From the NCBI GenBank assembly GCA_000733355.1, contig JNVV01000005.1:278371-342370 (forward strand): 64,000 nucleotides of DNA. The letters are read 5' to 3'. This document shows, piece after piece, positions 18,780-31,400 of this stretch (its first letter is position 1; every line of letters starts with the position of its first letter). The translations under genes were made by a program, and so were the position numbers. Below the pieces are notes generated by a model. The model worked only from the letters and a program-made list of their open reading frames with translations, had not been told where the DNA came from and made no database searches. The stretch is from Falciphora oryzae. Lineage: Eukaryota; Ascomycota; Sordariomycetes; Magnaporthales; Magnaporthaceae.

Positions 18780-21012
18780 TTACAGTTTCTCCAGGAGCAG
18801 CTTTGCGCCCGCATTACCCACCAACAAGCGCTCCTGTTCCACCGGCCCCTTCTTGCCGCCCTTCTTTTTGCTACCCTTCGCATCGGCTGCTTCCTCCGGC
18901 CCCTCTTCTGCTGCCAGCGCTTCCCTCTTTGCCTTCTGCTCCGCCGTCTCTTCGACCGCCGCCTTCTCCAGCAGCGCCTTCTTCTTGCGTAACGTCTTGA
19001 TCAGCTCCGCCACATGCGAGAAGCCCTCGGCTTCTAGTAGTGCCAGCGGCACAAACGAGCCCGGACCCGTAGCCCATGCCACAACGTGCTTCTTGATGAC
19101 GTCGTACAGAGTGTCTGCGAAATTGAGCGGCGGGTCGACAAGCTTGACCTTGCCCAGAGTCCTGTCAAAGCGGCCTCCCGAAGCGAGCGTCTTGAGCATC
19201 CTCGCCGCGAAGGGGTCCTGCGCAGCGTGCGGCTTCACTGGTGGGTATTCCTCCGTGGATTCCCGCCCCCCATTCGGGTCACCCTCAGCAGTAGACGCGA
19301 TCGCCGCAAGCGCCTCGGTTTTGTCGCCAACGGCGGACAAAAGCACCTCAGTGACTAGCTGGCACCCAAACGAGGTTGCTACCAGGTCTTTCGGTGATGA
19401 GGCAATGACCCTCAGCAGCGGAGGGGACATGGCTGTTATCAGCTCCTTGCGACGCACCTCTGCGTCCTTCTTGCTCGTGAACTTGCGGACCTTGTGGATA
19501 TCCTTGAGGAGGTCCAGGTCGGCCTTGTGGCTCGGCGGGAAGAGAGACTTGTGGGGGCCCTCGAATGGGTAGAGAATGGTTGTCCTGGCGTTGACGTTGT
19601 TTGCTGCAGCAACCACGTTCTCGGCCTCTTGATCCTCGCTCTTGCCGAAGAGCTCGGGAAATATCGACCTGGACGTGAGGACTGTGTCGTCGGTCACGTC
19701 GTAGGCGGTGAGAATGACGATATGCGCGTACTGGTCGCCGCTCATGAGCTGGAACGTGTCCTTGTACATCTTGAGGATTTGTTTCCTGTCCTTGGCGCTG
19801 CCATGGGCCAGCAGCAGACAGGCGAGCCGCGCGCCAGATTTGGTGAAGGCCATGTTCTTGAGCAGATCGCCGCCTTCGTCGCCCTTGACAAGCTCCATGA
19901 ACTCCTTCTGCTCCTCAGAGTCCAGCTTGAGGCTGAGGAAGTACTGCAGCATGGCGTCGTGAAGCATGGTGAAGCCCGTCATCTGCTTCTGGATCAGAGT
20001 GTTGATCATGTTTAGGAGGGACTTCATGATCGGACCCCTTTTGCTCGGCTCCTTCTCGAGAATCTTGCGGAGGTCCGCATCGACCTGTGTGCCCTCGGCG
20101 GCGGCGTCGAAGAGGGCAAACTCAGTGCCGTACCACTCCCTCAGGAGGATGGCCTTCTGCTCCTTGGTGGCGACGCCGCGGTAGACGTCGTCGAGGATCC
20201 ATGAGGCCTCCGGGTGGTTGATGAGCTTGCGGACCTTGCCGTAGAACTCGGGCACGATCAGGTCGCGGATCTCGTCGTCGTTCTGGACCAGCAGCTTGCC
20301 GATGAGGAACTTGGCGTACCGGCTCTCGGCCAGCTGGGCGTAGGTGCCCTTGAGTTCGCGCGCGATCTGCTTGCGTCGGTCAGGGGTCGCGTACTTGATG
20401 GCGGTCTGGACGACGCGCACGGCGTCGTGCTTGAGCACAAAGTCCTTGATGCGCCCCGTGACGATCCCGAAGAGCTCCTCCACCAGTGTGTGCCTCTCTT
20501 CCTTGGGCACGTGGGACTTGCGCCGCAGCCGCTCCCATAGCTTCTTGGTGCGCGCCAGCTCGTCAGCCAGGGGCTTTGCGGCCTTGCGCTCCTGGGCCAG
20601 CTGCTTTTGTAGTGCGTGAGATTCCTTCGAAGTAGCCGCTGCAGGCATTGTCCACCTTGGTTAGCCCCTAAGCCCCTCATTGACCCGAAACCAACACCAA
20701 GACAGTCCTCCCAGGCGCTATCTTACCAGGCTTCCCGTCGCCATTGGCATTGCCGCCGGCTTTCTTGGCCCTCTCGAGGCCCTTGATCCTCTCAGCCCTA
20801 GCTGGGTTCAGCTTGGCGCCGCCCTCATCGTCATCGTCGTCGTCCGATAGGGAGGCGAAGCCCTTCACGTTGTCGTCCTCGGAGGAGCCTTCGGCTTGGA
20901 AGGGCTGCCGGCTGGATTCAACCCGCGGCTTCTTGGAACGATTGGCCGACCTGGGCTTCTCAGCGGTGGGAGCTTTGCGCTTGTCGCCAATCCTGGCGCC
21001 CTTCGATGCCAT
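18780..21012 (-). CDS. PUF6: Pumilio-family ribosome-assembly protein Puf6
   Basis: Nucleolar PUF-repeat RNA-binding protein; the yeast homologue acts in 60S assembly and in ASH1 mRNA repression. Exons (minus): 21012-20727 and 20638-18780; 2145 nt, 714 aa. Residues 1-95 are basic then acidic (SLSDDDDDDEGGAKLNPARA), typical of nucleolar proteins. Intron 20726-20639 has GTAAGA, a GCTAACC branch and CTGCAG. The PUF/CPL part starts SKESHALQKQLAQERKAAKP, with ELARTKKLWERLRRKSHVPK, VLKHDAVRVVQTAIKYATPD, ESRYAKFLIGKLLVQNDDEI and NHPEASWILDDVYRGVATKE as recognisable repeats. The C-terminus has a Lys/Ala-rich coiled segment and ends NAGAKLLLEKL. Slightly longer than the yeast protein. Divergent from GIR2. 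Confidence 0.94.
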
Positions 21013-21397
21013 CTTGGAGCCTGCGCTTGTGTTGCTGCCAGAAAATATGTGACAAAAGCAGCAAACCAAACCCAATCGACGGTCACGACGGCTGCCCGCT
21101 GCGTCTCGAAAAAAAAAAAAAGCGCCCGTTATCGCGTTGATAAAGTCCCAATTTTTTTTTTTCGGTCCCCTGTCGCTGAAATGCCGGGCGGTGAGCGGCG
21201 CGCTAGTCCGCTCAAGGATGGACGCCCCACCGGCCCCGCCATTGGGGTGGTCTTTGCGACGCAGCTCTCATGGTTCCTGGTAATGCCCCTCGCCCAAGCA
21301 CTCAATAAGCCGATAGTCGCGCGGAAGCAGCTCGTAGGCGACGCTTGCTCTACCACTGCCCTGTCTAGCCTCATTCATTGACAGGCCGAAGGACAAG
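21013..21397. promoter_or_regulatory. divergent intergenic region between PUF6 and GIR2
   Basis: 385 bp with two divergent promoters, joining a ribosome-assembly gene to a translation-related gene. Contains A12 (about 21110-21121) and T11 (about 21152-21162) tracts. No gene supported. Confidence 0.5.
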
Positions 21398-22253
21398 ATG
21401 GGGCGCGAAGAACAGGTTGAGGAGAGGGAGGTCCTCGAGTCGATTTTCCCGGATGAGATCACAGGTGTGCTGATACTCCTCCCTGGCCCCCTTGTTCCCC
21501 CTCATCCCCCTGCCGTGTCCACGACAAAAACAAAGACGGTTGGTTGACAGAACAACCAACCTCCCTCCCAGGCTGGCGGCTGACCGACGCGGGGATGGGA
21601 GGTGACGGTGCCGCCTGAGAACATTAGACATATCCGAGACCGAGTTCCGCGTCTCGATAACGCTGGACGTGCCGGGCGAGGACGATGGCGAGACGGAGCC
21701 GCCCGTGCTGCTGCTGACGGTGCAGTACCCGGAGGACTACCCGGACAAGCCGCCGCACCTGGACCTGGCGGCGCCGCAAAACTCGACGTCGCAGCACCCG
21801 CTCTTCAGCGTGGCCGACGACAAGGCGCAGCTGCTGGCCGGGCTCGAGGACACGATACAGGAGAACCTGGGCATGGCCATGGTGTTCACGCTCGTGTCAG
21901 CGCTCAAGGAGGCGGCCGAGCAGCTCATCGTCGACCGCCGCGAGGCCAAGGAGCGCGAGGCCGAGGAGCGCGCCCTCGAGGCCGAGCGCGAGGAGAACAA
22001 GAAGTTCCACGGCGAGCCCGTCACGCCCGAGTCCTTCGCCAGGTGGCGCGAGGGCTTCCTCAAGGAGATGGAGGAGGCCCGCGCCCGCGAGGAGGAGGAG
22101 CGCCTGGCCGAGCTCAAAAAGGCAAAGATAAAAGAACCCGTCAAGCTGACGGGGAAGCAGCTGTGGCAGCAAGGCCTGGTCGGCAAGGTCGAGGAAGAGG
22201 ACGACGACGACGTGCCTGTCGCCGAGGTGGAGAAGCTCAAGGTCGCTGCGTAG
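21398..22253 (+). CDS. GIR2: RWD-domain protein Gir2/RWDD1 (DRG family regulatory protein)
   Basis: Gir2 binds the GTPase Rbg2/DRG and Gcn1 and dampens Gcn2 signalling. Exons 21398-21464 and 21628-22253; 693 nt, 230 aa. The RWD domain spans roughly residues 1-110: EQVEEREVLESIFPDEIT joined over the intron to DISETEFRVSITLDVPGEDD, then VQYPEDYPDKPPHLDLAAP with the family YPxxxP core. A long charged coiled coil follows (EQLIVDRREAKEREAEERAL), and the C-terminus has the DFRP-like LTGKQLWQQGLVGKVEEEDD. The first exon is only 67 nt and must be joined to supply the N-terminal helix. Confidence 0.93.
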
Positions 22254-22583
22254 AAGCTGGTCCCATTTTTGCGATGCTCTGCCAAGAGGGCCTTTCTTGT
22301 AATACATTACTTGCTACTCCCAGCATCAAGGGGAAAAAAAACCGACGCCATGGATTCGGCACCACCATGGACCGTATCTCCATTTATACCTTTACGATAA
22401 CGACGTCCCTTGCTTTTCCATGCCACCGAGTGAACCAAATAAACAAGTCATTTTTCCCTGCCAAAACTCCAGCGCATCCCGAGTGTAAAACACCAGCGAC
22501 CCATATGTGGCTAGCCAGAGGACAGGCCCCATGAAGGTCAGGTGGAGAGCAAAGTAGAAAGAAGGCAAAGACAACGGCGACAA
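22254..22583. other. convergent 3' intergenic region (GIR2 / ACL4)
   Basis: 330 bp between convergent stop codons; 3' UTRs expected, nothing else seen. Confidence 0.6.
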
Positions 22584-23963
22584 TCATTCCATCTTCTCGT
22601 CGCCATCCTCATCGTCCTCCCAGCCGTCATCGTCATCGTCGTCATCATCGTCGTCGTCGGGCTTGAGGCCGAGCTCCTTGTTCAGCGTCGCAAACAGCTC
22701 CTGCGCGTGCTCGCCGAGCCGCTCGTCCTCGTACTCCTGCTCCGCGAACAGCGCCAGGCACTGCTTGAGCCACCGCCTGGCGGAGCGCCAGACCGCCCGC
22801 CGCTCCTCCTCGAGTTCGCCCCCGGCCGCCTCCTTGCCGTTGCTGCTGCTCTTGAGCTTCTCGCCCAGCACGTACTGCCCAAACCCGCCGAGGTACAGCG
22901 CCTCGACGCTCTGGTCGTCCTCGCGCGCCAGCGTCTCGGTCACCTCGACCGCCTTGTCCTCCCACTCGACCTCCATGAGCAGGCGCACGAGGCTGACGCG
23001 CGTCGGGAACGGTGGTGGCTGCGCCGCCTTGTCTCCTTTTGCTGCTGCTGCTGCCGCCGCCGCCTCGCCCTCCTCCTCGTCATCATCGGCCAGCAGCGCA
23101 GCGGCCCAGGGCTCCATGCTCCGGCTCAGCGCCGCGCGCGCGTCGCCGACCCGGCCCTGCGAGATGCGCACGCTGGCGACCGTCTGCCACGCGTCCGGAA
23201 AGTCGGGCGCCAGCATCGTGGCCTCAGTGACCAGTGCCTCGCAGCGCTGCTCCGCGTCCGCCTCCCATGACAGGTCCGTCATGTACACCTCGGCCACGGC
23301 GCACAGCGCGCTCGCCAGGCGCCGGCTCACGTCGCGCCGCGCCTCGTCCAGCAGCTCGCGCCGCCTCTGCCCGGGCTGCTGTTGTTGTGTTGCTACTGTT
23401 GATGTTGTTGATGATGATAGAGCCGGCTCCTCCCGTGCCGCCTTCTCGTCCAGCAGTGCAAGCTGCGCCCGCAGCACGCCCGCGCCCCTCTCGTACCACC
23501 TGACCGAGTCCGCGCCGCCGTCCTCGCTCAGCTGCGCCAGCCACAGGAACTTCTCGGCCCTGTTGACGGCCACCGCCCCGCCTCCCGACGGCGCCGTCAG
23601 GAGCGCTTCGACCTCGTCGTCGTCGCCGCCGACCTCCCCGCTGTCCGCCTCGACGGCGCGCACAAAGAACGCGCGCGCGCTGTCCGGGTCGCCGAGCTCG
23701 AGGTGGATCTCGCCCAGCAGCGTGAGCGCCGCCGCCGCCAGCTGCCTCTGCTGTGGTGCGTCGCTGCTGCTGCCGCCTTCTTCTATGGCCTCGAGAGCTG
23801 CTGCTGCCGCAGCCGCCGCGGTCGCCGCGTCGCCGTGCTCCAGGCTGGCCGTGGCGTCGGCGAGCAGCTGCTTCGGCGGCCTGGAGGACTGCTGCTGCTG
23901 CTTCTTCATGCGTCGCGCCGCCTTGGACTTGGCATTTTTGCTGTGAGGCCTGGTCGGCGCCAT
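22584..23963 (-). CDS. ACL4: assembly chaperone of ribosomal protein L4 (Acl4-like TPR protein)
   Basis: TPR-type dedicated chaperone that captures nascent Rpl4 and escorts it to pre-60S particles. Intronless ORF, ATG at 23963, 459 aa. Basic N-terminus (PTRPHSKNAKSKAARRMKKQ), then TPR-like helices: LAAAALTLLGEIHLELGDPD, SARAFFVRAVEADSGE, APDFPDAWQTVASVRISQGR, DDQSVEALYLGGFGQYVLGE. The C-terminus is strongly acidic, with an Asp run of 11 followed by GWEDDEDGDEKME, a feature of basic-protein chaperones. Ala and Gln homopolymer tracts interrupt the sequence. A long ORF on the opposite strand inside this gene is a shadow created by codon bias. Confidence 0.88.
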   Translation of the reverse strand: MAPTRPHSKNAKSKAARRMKKQQQQSSRPPKQLLADATASLEHGDAATAAAAAAAALEAIEEGGSSSDAPQQRQLAAAALTLLGEIHLELGDPDSARAFFVRAVEADSGEVGGDDDEVEALLTAPSGGGAVAVNRAEKFLWLAQLSEDGGADSVRWYERGAGVLRAQLALLDEKAAREEPALSSSTTSTVATQQQQPGQRRRELLDEARRDVSRRLASALCAVAEVYMTDLSWEADAEQRCEALVTEATMLAPDFPDAWQTVASVRISQGRVGDARAALSRSMEPWAAALLADDDEEEGEAAAAAAAAKGDKAAQPPPFPTRVSLVRLLMEVEWEDKAVEVTETLAREDDQSVEALYLGGFGQYVLGEKLKSSSNGKEAAGGELEEERRAVWRSARRWLKQCLALFAEQEYEDERLGEHAQELFATLNKELGLKPDDDDDDDDDDDGWEDDEDGDEKME

Positions 23964-24905
23964 GTCGCCTGTGAAAAGGGGATTTTGCCGCTCTGAGATG
24001 GCTGCAGTTCAACTTAACCAGCGCCGCCAGTTTATCCCCACGAGGGGTCGGTCCACAGGGTTTGATTGTGCCTCCTAGTTCCGGGAAAACTTGCGTGACT
24101 GAATAGTGAACCCGATACACTTTCGCGCCGTCGATGTAAGTAAAAGATTTCTCTTAATCGCCACGCAATGTGTCGCTGTTTACCAGAGCAAATGTGGTGG
24201 TACCTGTGATATTTTTTTTTCTTTTTTTTTTTTTTCTGTTTTATCTTATCCCACATGGTGGGGCCCGACCTCCCCGAGAACAGCGGGGTCTGTTGCTGGG
24301 GACGGGAATAGACAACAGCGGATTTCACAACCTTGAAGATGGAAGCCCACCCAACTGCACAATCATTCGTCATACTCATGTTGTCCTAAGGAATGGCTGC
24401 CCAAGCGACTTGGACCTGCTAAACAACGAGGCGACGGGGTCGAAGCTCTAGTAGTAGGGCGGCTTCGACAAGTCCCTGTATCTTGAGCAAGCAGAGCCAT
24501 ATTTGTACCCTTGTGTGCCCTTCTAGTATTATGTCCACTTCCTGGCCGTGTATGTGTTCCTCCCGCCTGGTTTTGAAGTCCCGTGAATATTACCACAAAT
24601 AACATCTCCGTCTCCTGGGGGTTGTATACCTAAAATGCAACAATACGCTGTTCAAAGGTCGTATGGACAGACAAAAAAAGCCCTGTGGGAGAATCACAGT
24701 AAGGGCAGACGAGAAAAAGCAAGAATTCCAGGGGAAATAATAAAATCAACAAAAACCACCGCCGACCGAACATATCCCGCTCCGTGAAATGGTTCTGTGT
24801 TTTGACATCTTGTACGCCGTCGCTGGAAGCAAAATAAATCAAAAGTGTATGTATATGCCCCGGTCTGGGGGAATCTGGGTAGGAGTGGCAGCAGAAAAAA
24901 GCGAT
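23964..24905. other. 0.9-kb intergenic region upstream of ACL4
   Basis: Lies between the ACL4 start and the 3' end of the ML-domain membrane protein gene, both minus strand. Contains a T-rich tract with ACL4 promoter side at 24211-24237. No gene supported. Confidence 0.5.
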
Positions 24906-27900
24906 CTACCTCCTCTCATCGACAACCTCGGCGGAGCTTCCCACGAGGTTCAGCTGATGTGGGTGTTGCGGGTCAATGCGGTTAACATTGCCCTGCGACA
25001 CATACCCATACATCGTCGCACGCTCTTCCTGGCTGGGTCTCGACGAGTCGCCCTGGAGGTCTCCGTTACTGAGCTCCGAGGTCGCCGGCCCCAGGGAGGA
25101 CCCAGACGAGTGTCGCTTCTGCGAGTTGTTCCGCTCAAAAGGTAGCCTAGACGGTGTCGCGGATACGGTCGGAGCTAGGTGGTGACCTTCATGCTCCGAG
25201 GGAGCCGTGGCCGCTGTTTGTGCCATCGAGAAGCGGTTGATAGCATTCTGTGACGATTCTCGACTGTGTCCACCCGTCGAGTCTCTCCTGGAGCTCTTGC
25301 GTGGGATAGCCGGCGGTATCACCATGGCTCCCTTTTCGTCCAGGAGACTAAAGTCCAATGGCGGCGGTGGAGGCGTCTTTCCGACTCTACTGGCCTTGGA
25401 CTGCACCCGGCTGGGGAGCTGTATGTTACCGGCTGACTCTATGCTCGGAAGCATAGGAGGGTTGTCCGAGATTTTCGGTATTTCCAAGTCATCGACGTTA
25501 TCGACCTTTGGATTTCCGTTTTCGTCCAAAAGTCCGGTTTCCCCGGGCTCGCCCTGCGAACGGCCTGCCCTGCTCTTCTTTTTCCTGTCCTCGTCCTCGT
25601 CGTCGGATTCTATCGGCCCGTTGCGCAACATGCTCATAGCCACGGGGATGCCCTGCGGTGCAGCATCGTCCGTAATATCGCCGCCTCTGGCCTTCATAGC
25701 TGGGGGCATCCTGGAGCTCCTCACCACCTCGAACCCCTTGCCCTTCTCTTTCGTCTTCCCGCCTATTATGTTCCGGAACCAACCGGCTGCGGACGACATA
25801 GGAGACGTGGGATCAGCGGGACCAGTGCCCAGCTTCCGACTTGGCGCATCCGAGTTGAGCCTCTGGCCACGCACTCCGTAGTAGAAGTCGACCTCTCGCG
25901 TCGAATAATCCGTCCTAGGTGCGAAGCTGATAGTCGGTTGCGAGTAATTACCCGGTGCCGGGGTGGGACCTCGAGATATTTGCGCGTCGACGTCGGCCGG
26001 GTCAGCTAGAGGACCCTGGCTGAACCGCCGCTGCGACATATCACCACTGTCCGCCCATGACCCCCGATTCCTCTCCCGAGGAGGCGTCATATTACCCTGG
26101 GTGAGGGTCGTGCCTCGCTTTCTCGGTGGTCGATAGTACGGATCTGCTGCCGCCTCGAGGCCGGCAGCAGGGGCCAAAGGGTGTCGAGTTTGACCTGCAG
26201 GGGATGGCAGGAAGGAGAAGGTGCTAGCTTCACCAGGCGTCGTCGGTGTGAAGGTGAAAGAGCTTGCACCGTCAAATTGGCGTCCCTGAGCGAATGCAGC
26301 GTCCACGCTCTGGTTGTCGAGAGCAGATGAGCTGCGCTGGCCGCGGCTCAAGAGTGCGCCACTCCCGGCAGATTCGCTCCTGACCCGGCCGCTCGGCATG
26401 ATATACCCCGTTTTTTGAGCCTCCTCTTGATCCAAGATGCCCGCAGTAGAGAGCTGACTGCTCCTAGAGGGCCCTTCTCTCCGCTGCAGCTGCCGCATCC
26501 CGAAAATCTTGGAGAGCCCTCCCCTCGTGAGTCCTCTGGCGCTGTCACCACCAGCCCCTGATAAACGGGCCGCAACCTCAAGGGTAGTTTGGAGCGCGTT
26601 CAAAAAGAACCCAAAGCCCATAACGCACGCGTGAATCATCAAAATGGCATACCCAATCCACCCCCTGGGTCCCTCGGTCACGCCGAGCGACGGCACAAAA
26701 GCAATCATCAGAATGACAGACACCAGCCTAAACGTGGCAAATATGGTGTGATAGGCGTTCATCGAGGTCGGGCTGTGAAACGGTCTGATGGAGTGGATCG
26801 TGATGATCTGCACCACCTCGCAGATGGCCAGCATGACAATTTGGACAATGCCGACGGGCTGGACGGCACCCACTGCAATGCCGCGGATGAAGGTCAGAAA
26901 GAGCGGAATGAGGGTAAAGGTGGCGGCCTCGTCCGAGTATGTGTTGTAAAGTGGCCCGTAGAGGAGGAGTGTCGGTAGGTCATCGAAGAGGAAGGCGCGA
27001 GGTTTGATAGTGATGATGAGGTAGAGTAGCCAAGCTGCAAATCCTATGATAAGGATCAGGGTGACTACGGCGAGGGCGACGGTGTACGCAGGCGAGCTGC
27101 CGGCGACGACGAGCTGGAACGTCGAAAGGGCGACGATGGGCAGCAGAAAGTAGTTGAAGACGATCCTGACCACGTTCCCAACCGTGAAAGGAAGACCCTT
27201 AGCCCGGAGGTCTTCCTCGGCGATATTCTTGACCTTGCGGTATATCCAGCGCACCGCGAATCCAATCTGGCCGCCGGTGATGACGGCGGCGATGATGGCC
27301 AGCAGCCAGATCATCATGCCGGCCCAGATATCCGCCACGTTGCCCATACCCGTCAGCTGTGCCAGGCCATGAAGGCCGTACGAGTCGTTGGCGACGCCGT
27401 CTGTGACGTATATTCCATCCTGCACGCTCTGGTACCCTGGCTCCTTGGTCACAAAGGACTCGTTGAACATCAGAGCAGACCAGGACAACTGGCTCACAAC
27501 TGGCTGGTAGAATCCAGGATAGTGAAGCGAAAGGCCCCCGGTGAGGGCGACAAACTGAATATACTGAAGGCAGTCCCCAAAGCCCGGCGTCACCAGGCGG
27601 AGAAGGTCGTGATCGCGGCCATAGTTGGAGCTCCAGCGAAAGACATCAGTGGTGCCCCAGGGGCTGAAGGTGGCCGCAAAGATGGTGGCGAAGCCGACAA
27701 AGGCAAGAATTCCGATCGGAAGAAATTTAAGAAGCGGCACATAACTTCCCAGATCAGGGGTTATGGTTGCCGACACACAGCCGATGTTCAGGAAGTCGTT
27801 GTCGGTGTACTTGATCAGGAAGGTCGCCGACCACGATGTAAAGGCGTACGATGTTGTGAAATTGTTGGCCAAGAAGACGGAGGGAAGACTATCCCGGGGA

Positions 27901-28411
27901 CTGTATATTGGGCCCAAGACATTAGTATTATGTTTTAGAGGGACCAGACCGAGGGGGATGAAGGGACGCACGATGTGGCATTGGAATTGAAAACTGGGCC
28001 AAGGGGACAAGTGTGAGGCTTGGACAAGTTTCCACAGAAGTCGAAGTCGCCGCTCCACGGCTCATACGTCAGGACGTTGATCTTGGAGTGCAAGGTCGTG
28101 ATGATTCTCTTCACAGAATCGGGGATTGCTTGGATCTTGCCATCAATCTGCTTGGGGTCACTCCAGTACGAAGTATTACTGGCGGGAGGAAGCGGCTGGT
28201 CACGTCGCGAGCCGGTGACGTTCCCCCACATGGTGACCTTGAGGCTCTGGATGTCGTTGGCCACGTTGAGGGTTGCGTCGACAAACTCCGGGACCCATTG
28301 CAGGGGCGTCGGCTTGCTACCCTTATAGTATGTGGGCAGGCAGTTCTCGAAGGGAACCAGGACGGCCGCACAGGGGCGCAGGATCACGGCGAGAAACAGC
28401 AGAGTAACCAT
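24906..28411 (-). CDS. ML-like domain TRP/FLC-family membrane protein (spray/Pkd2-like)
   Basis: Polytopic membrane protein of the fungal TRP-like/flavin-carrier family, whose members include N. crassa spray and S. pombe Pkd2 and are tied to calcium handling and wall or tension sensing. Exons (minus): 28411-27972 and 27900-24906; 3435 nt, 1144 aa. Signal peptide VTLLFLAVILRPCAA, then a luminal ML-like domain with conserved Cys (FENCLPTYYKG, FDFCGNLSKPHTCPLGP, LNIGCVSATITPDLGSYVPL) and N-glycosylation sequons. About nine hydrophobic segments follow (for example LKFLPIGILAFVGFATIFAA, VADIWAGMMIWLLAIIAAVI, WIGYAILMIHACVMGFGFFL). The last ~480 residues are a Ser/Pro/Arg-rich cytosolic tail, probably phosphorylated. 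Intron: GTGCGT donor, ACTAAT branch, ACAG acceptor; reading upstream of 28411 gives no signal peptide, so this ATG is preferred. Confidence 0.9.
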
Positions 28412-31400
28412 GTTTAGACTAGTTGACGAGAACCTCCTGAGCCCAGGGAGTATCGGTCGGGTCAGCGGCGGTTGGGCCTCGAGGGGCAGCAGCGAGCAGC
28501 TGGTTCGGCGGCTTGGTCGGGACGCCGTATCGCAGTCGTCGTGGTTGCCGTCGAGGGTTTCGAACGATCGGTTCCCACTACCATCCCACCCAGGCGCCAC
28601 ACAATAAGCGCCGCATTTGCCTTCCCTGTGCCTGTTGCCACAGGCGGCACGCAACTCCTCCCGCGTCATTGCCCCCTCTCCCCTGTGCGAAAAAGTCGTG
28701 TGCGGGCTCGCAGCCGCATGTCTGTGATCGGGGAGGCTCGACAGCAGTCCTGGGGAGCACGGCCGTCGATCGACGACGTGCATGGTCGAGGTACGGACCA
28801 GCAGCACGCCTTTCGGAAGGATGGTGTGTATCTAAATCCCTACCATCTTGGGGTTGACTCGGGGTGCTTCGTTGTTTCGCTCGGGCCAGTCTCCGTGAGC
28901 CGCAAAAGGAACAATAGAGAAATAAGGAAATGAAAAGAAAGACGAATGGTGATAGTGACGAGAGATGGGCCAGGAAAGAGAGACGTTTCTGTGGCGTCCC
29001 AATCGCTCCGAGGCGACGCTGGTGGGTGTCGGGTATCTGCTTTCCTGGCAGAAATCACTCCATGACGTGGGACTAGGGGCGCGAAAAGGGTCGAAGCGGT
29101 GGCGCCTTCTACCCCGTAGGCGATACGGAGCTAGGCAACCCTGGGGAAAGTCTCGCTGCCTGAAGCTGAGCGGCGACGGATTCAGCGCGACCAGTTTGAC
29201 ACAACGGCTATCCACCAGCAGCGGCCGCCGTTCGAGGTTTGGCTTGTCTGTGTCTTTTTTTTTTTTTTTTTTTTTGTCCGTCTTTGGTTTCCTCGGTCGT
29301 GGCCGGGCCTTGTTCCCAGGCGCGATTACGCAAGTCACGTCTCTGGCCGTCGGGTGAAAGTGGGAATGCGGAGGAGGTCAATCAAAGGATGGAGCGCGCG
29401 AGCCTTTTGGCTGCAAGGACCCATCGCAAACCTCAGCACATCTGGGCGGCACAGCCCTGTTCAATCTCCGCACTGGCTGGACGCTCCACGTCCTGTGCTT
29501 CTTCTACCAATCCGCACCCCCCTGCGCGGTCTTTCTGCAGCCTGCAAGAGTGGGTCCTCGTCACCACCGACCTTTACCAACACATCTGTTGGATTTGACC
29601 TTTTGGCACAAAACCGCGGTGCGCCAGCACTGCCTCCCAACCTGGACTTGCCCATCGACATCGGACCAAATCTGACCAACGGCAGCCATCTGTGCCAGTT
29701 GTCACAGAACTGATATTGCATGCACTGCAGAATCTGCAGTTCCGGCACAGTTCCAGTCCCCGACTCTTCACCACCATCGACAGCCACAGATGCCCATAGA
29801 AACGCTCCACCTGGCAACCGACGCAACGTGGAGCGATTCCCGGTGGCTGGGCTCCCGTCTCACCGATGCTTTTGTTCCTGTCTCTCATACAGATTGTTCG
29901 AGTGCTATTTCTATGGTCCGAATATGATTTGGGGGCCCAGGAACATAAACGGCGCATAATCCAAACGCGACCAGTTTGTTTTGATGACGCACCCCGCCTT
30001 GTCGTCTCATCCTAAATGAACAGGCGGTTAATTCACTCCTCGGCCAAGAGAGGGTGATACAAACGGTTCAGCACATCGAAAGTTGAGCCAGGCCCTCATC
30101 GGGTCCTAATTATAATTCTGGCCCGTGCAAACCAGACCTGAGGCGAGCCAGATGTTGCGGCATTGTGGGTTGCAGGACGGTTGGACAGCAGCCACATGTC
30201 AGTGGAGTGAATGAACGCCTTGCATCTTGTCGCCGCCTCGTTCTTTTTTTTCTCTCTCTCTTTCTAGCCATTCCCTGTCCCCCACCACAGGTTGGCAAGG
30301 AAAGTCCTTGGCAGAATACGAGCTTCTCGCGTCCAATTGCCGGGGGTCAGGGGTGGGTCGCCTGGCCAGCCTGAGAAACCGCCTGAGGCTGATGCTGGGA
30401 TGGCGACTGAAAGAGGGAACCTCAGCTCCACATTCGCCCATCTGTGCCCACAGACGCTCTGGGTCGATGAAGGCGACACAGTCTCTCGTAATGCCCGAGC
30501 TTTTCTTGACATCCAGGGCATTTATTCACGATGGTCTAGGTACCAGCGGGCCGAGCTGCGCATCCCGTCGAAAACGCTGTTACGGATAGAATACGATAAA
30601 ATGCCGATTTGCTGGCGCCTGCCTCACCAATGTTGGCGTCGGGCGGGTGTAATACCGCCACGACAAAAAAAAAAAAAAGTTAGCACCTTCCAGTTGGGAT
30701 ACGGGAACATGAAAGAATACAGCAACAGGAAATGATACAAGGAAAATATACAGAAAAAAAACAAAAGGAAAGAACTGAGGCAATCGATGTGTCATCTTTT
30801 CGTTGTGAGTAGCGCGCTTCTCCCATCTATCTATCTCTCTCGAGTATCACTAGATAAACAAGAGGGGAAAAAAGAAAAAAATTGGAGAAATTCAGACGGG
30901 GATTTATCTATACGAGACAGTCGTTTCGCGTTTCGCAAAACATGCTGCGGCGGAAACGGAATGTGTGAACCGAGCTCCCAACATGAACGTTTTACGACAC
31001 TGCACTGCACCGCCCAACCGCCTGCTCCTAGGTGCCCCCTCTCAACCCCGGCGCCGATCACGGGGTGGACTCACCCATTGGGGATCACCACCGACCGGCC
31101 CTGGGCGCAAATCATGATGCAAAAATACGAGCTGTTTGCCGCGTGTTTCCCACCCTCTCTGCTTTCTTCGGAGCGTTTCAAAGAACAGGGGGCTTCTACG
31201 GTCGGCCAACCAGCGTGCGGATCAGCACCGCATAAACGCACACCACACCACACCACAACGATGAGCGAATCACTTTACTCGAGGCTGGCCCGATCGATCC
31301 CAGCGTCTGTCCGGAACTTTTGCACGTTCGGGCTGTAACCTTTTTCCAAGGCCGAGCCTCCCGCGGATGTAACACCATGACATATTCGATCAATAGCCGT

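Noticed and set aside
22663..23946. 427-codon plus-strand ORF inside ACL4
   Set aside because: It is the opposite-strand shadow of a GC-rich gene; its product is Ser/Ala/Cys low complexity without family resemblance, while the minus strand encodes a recognisable TPR chaperone.
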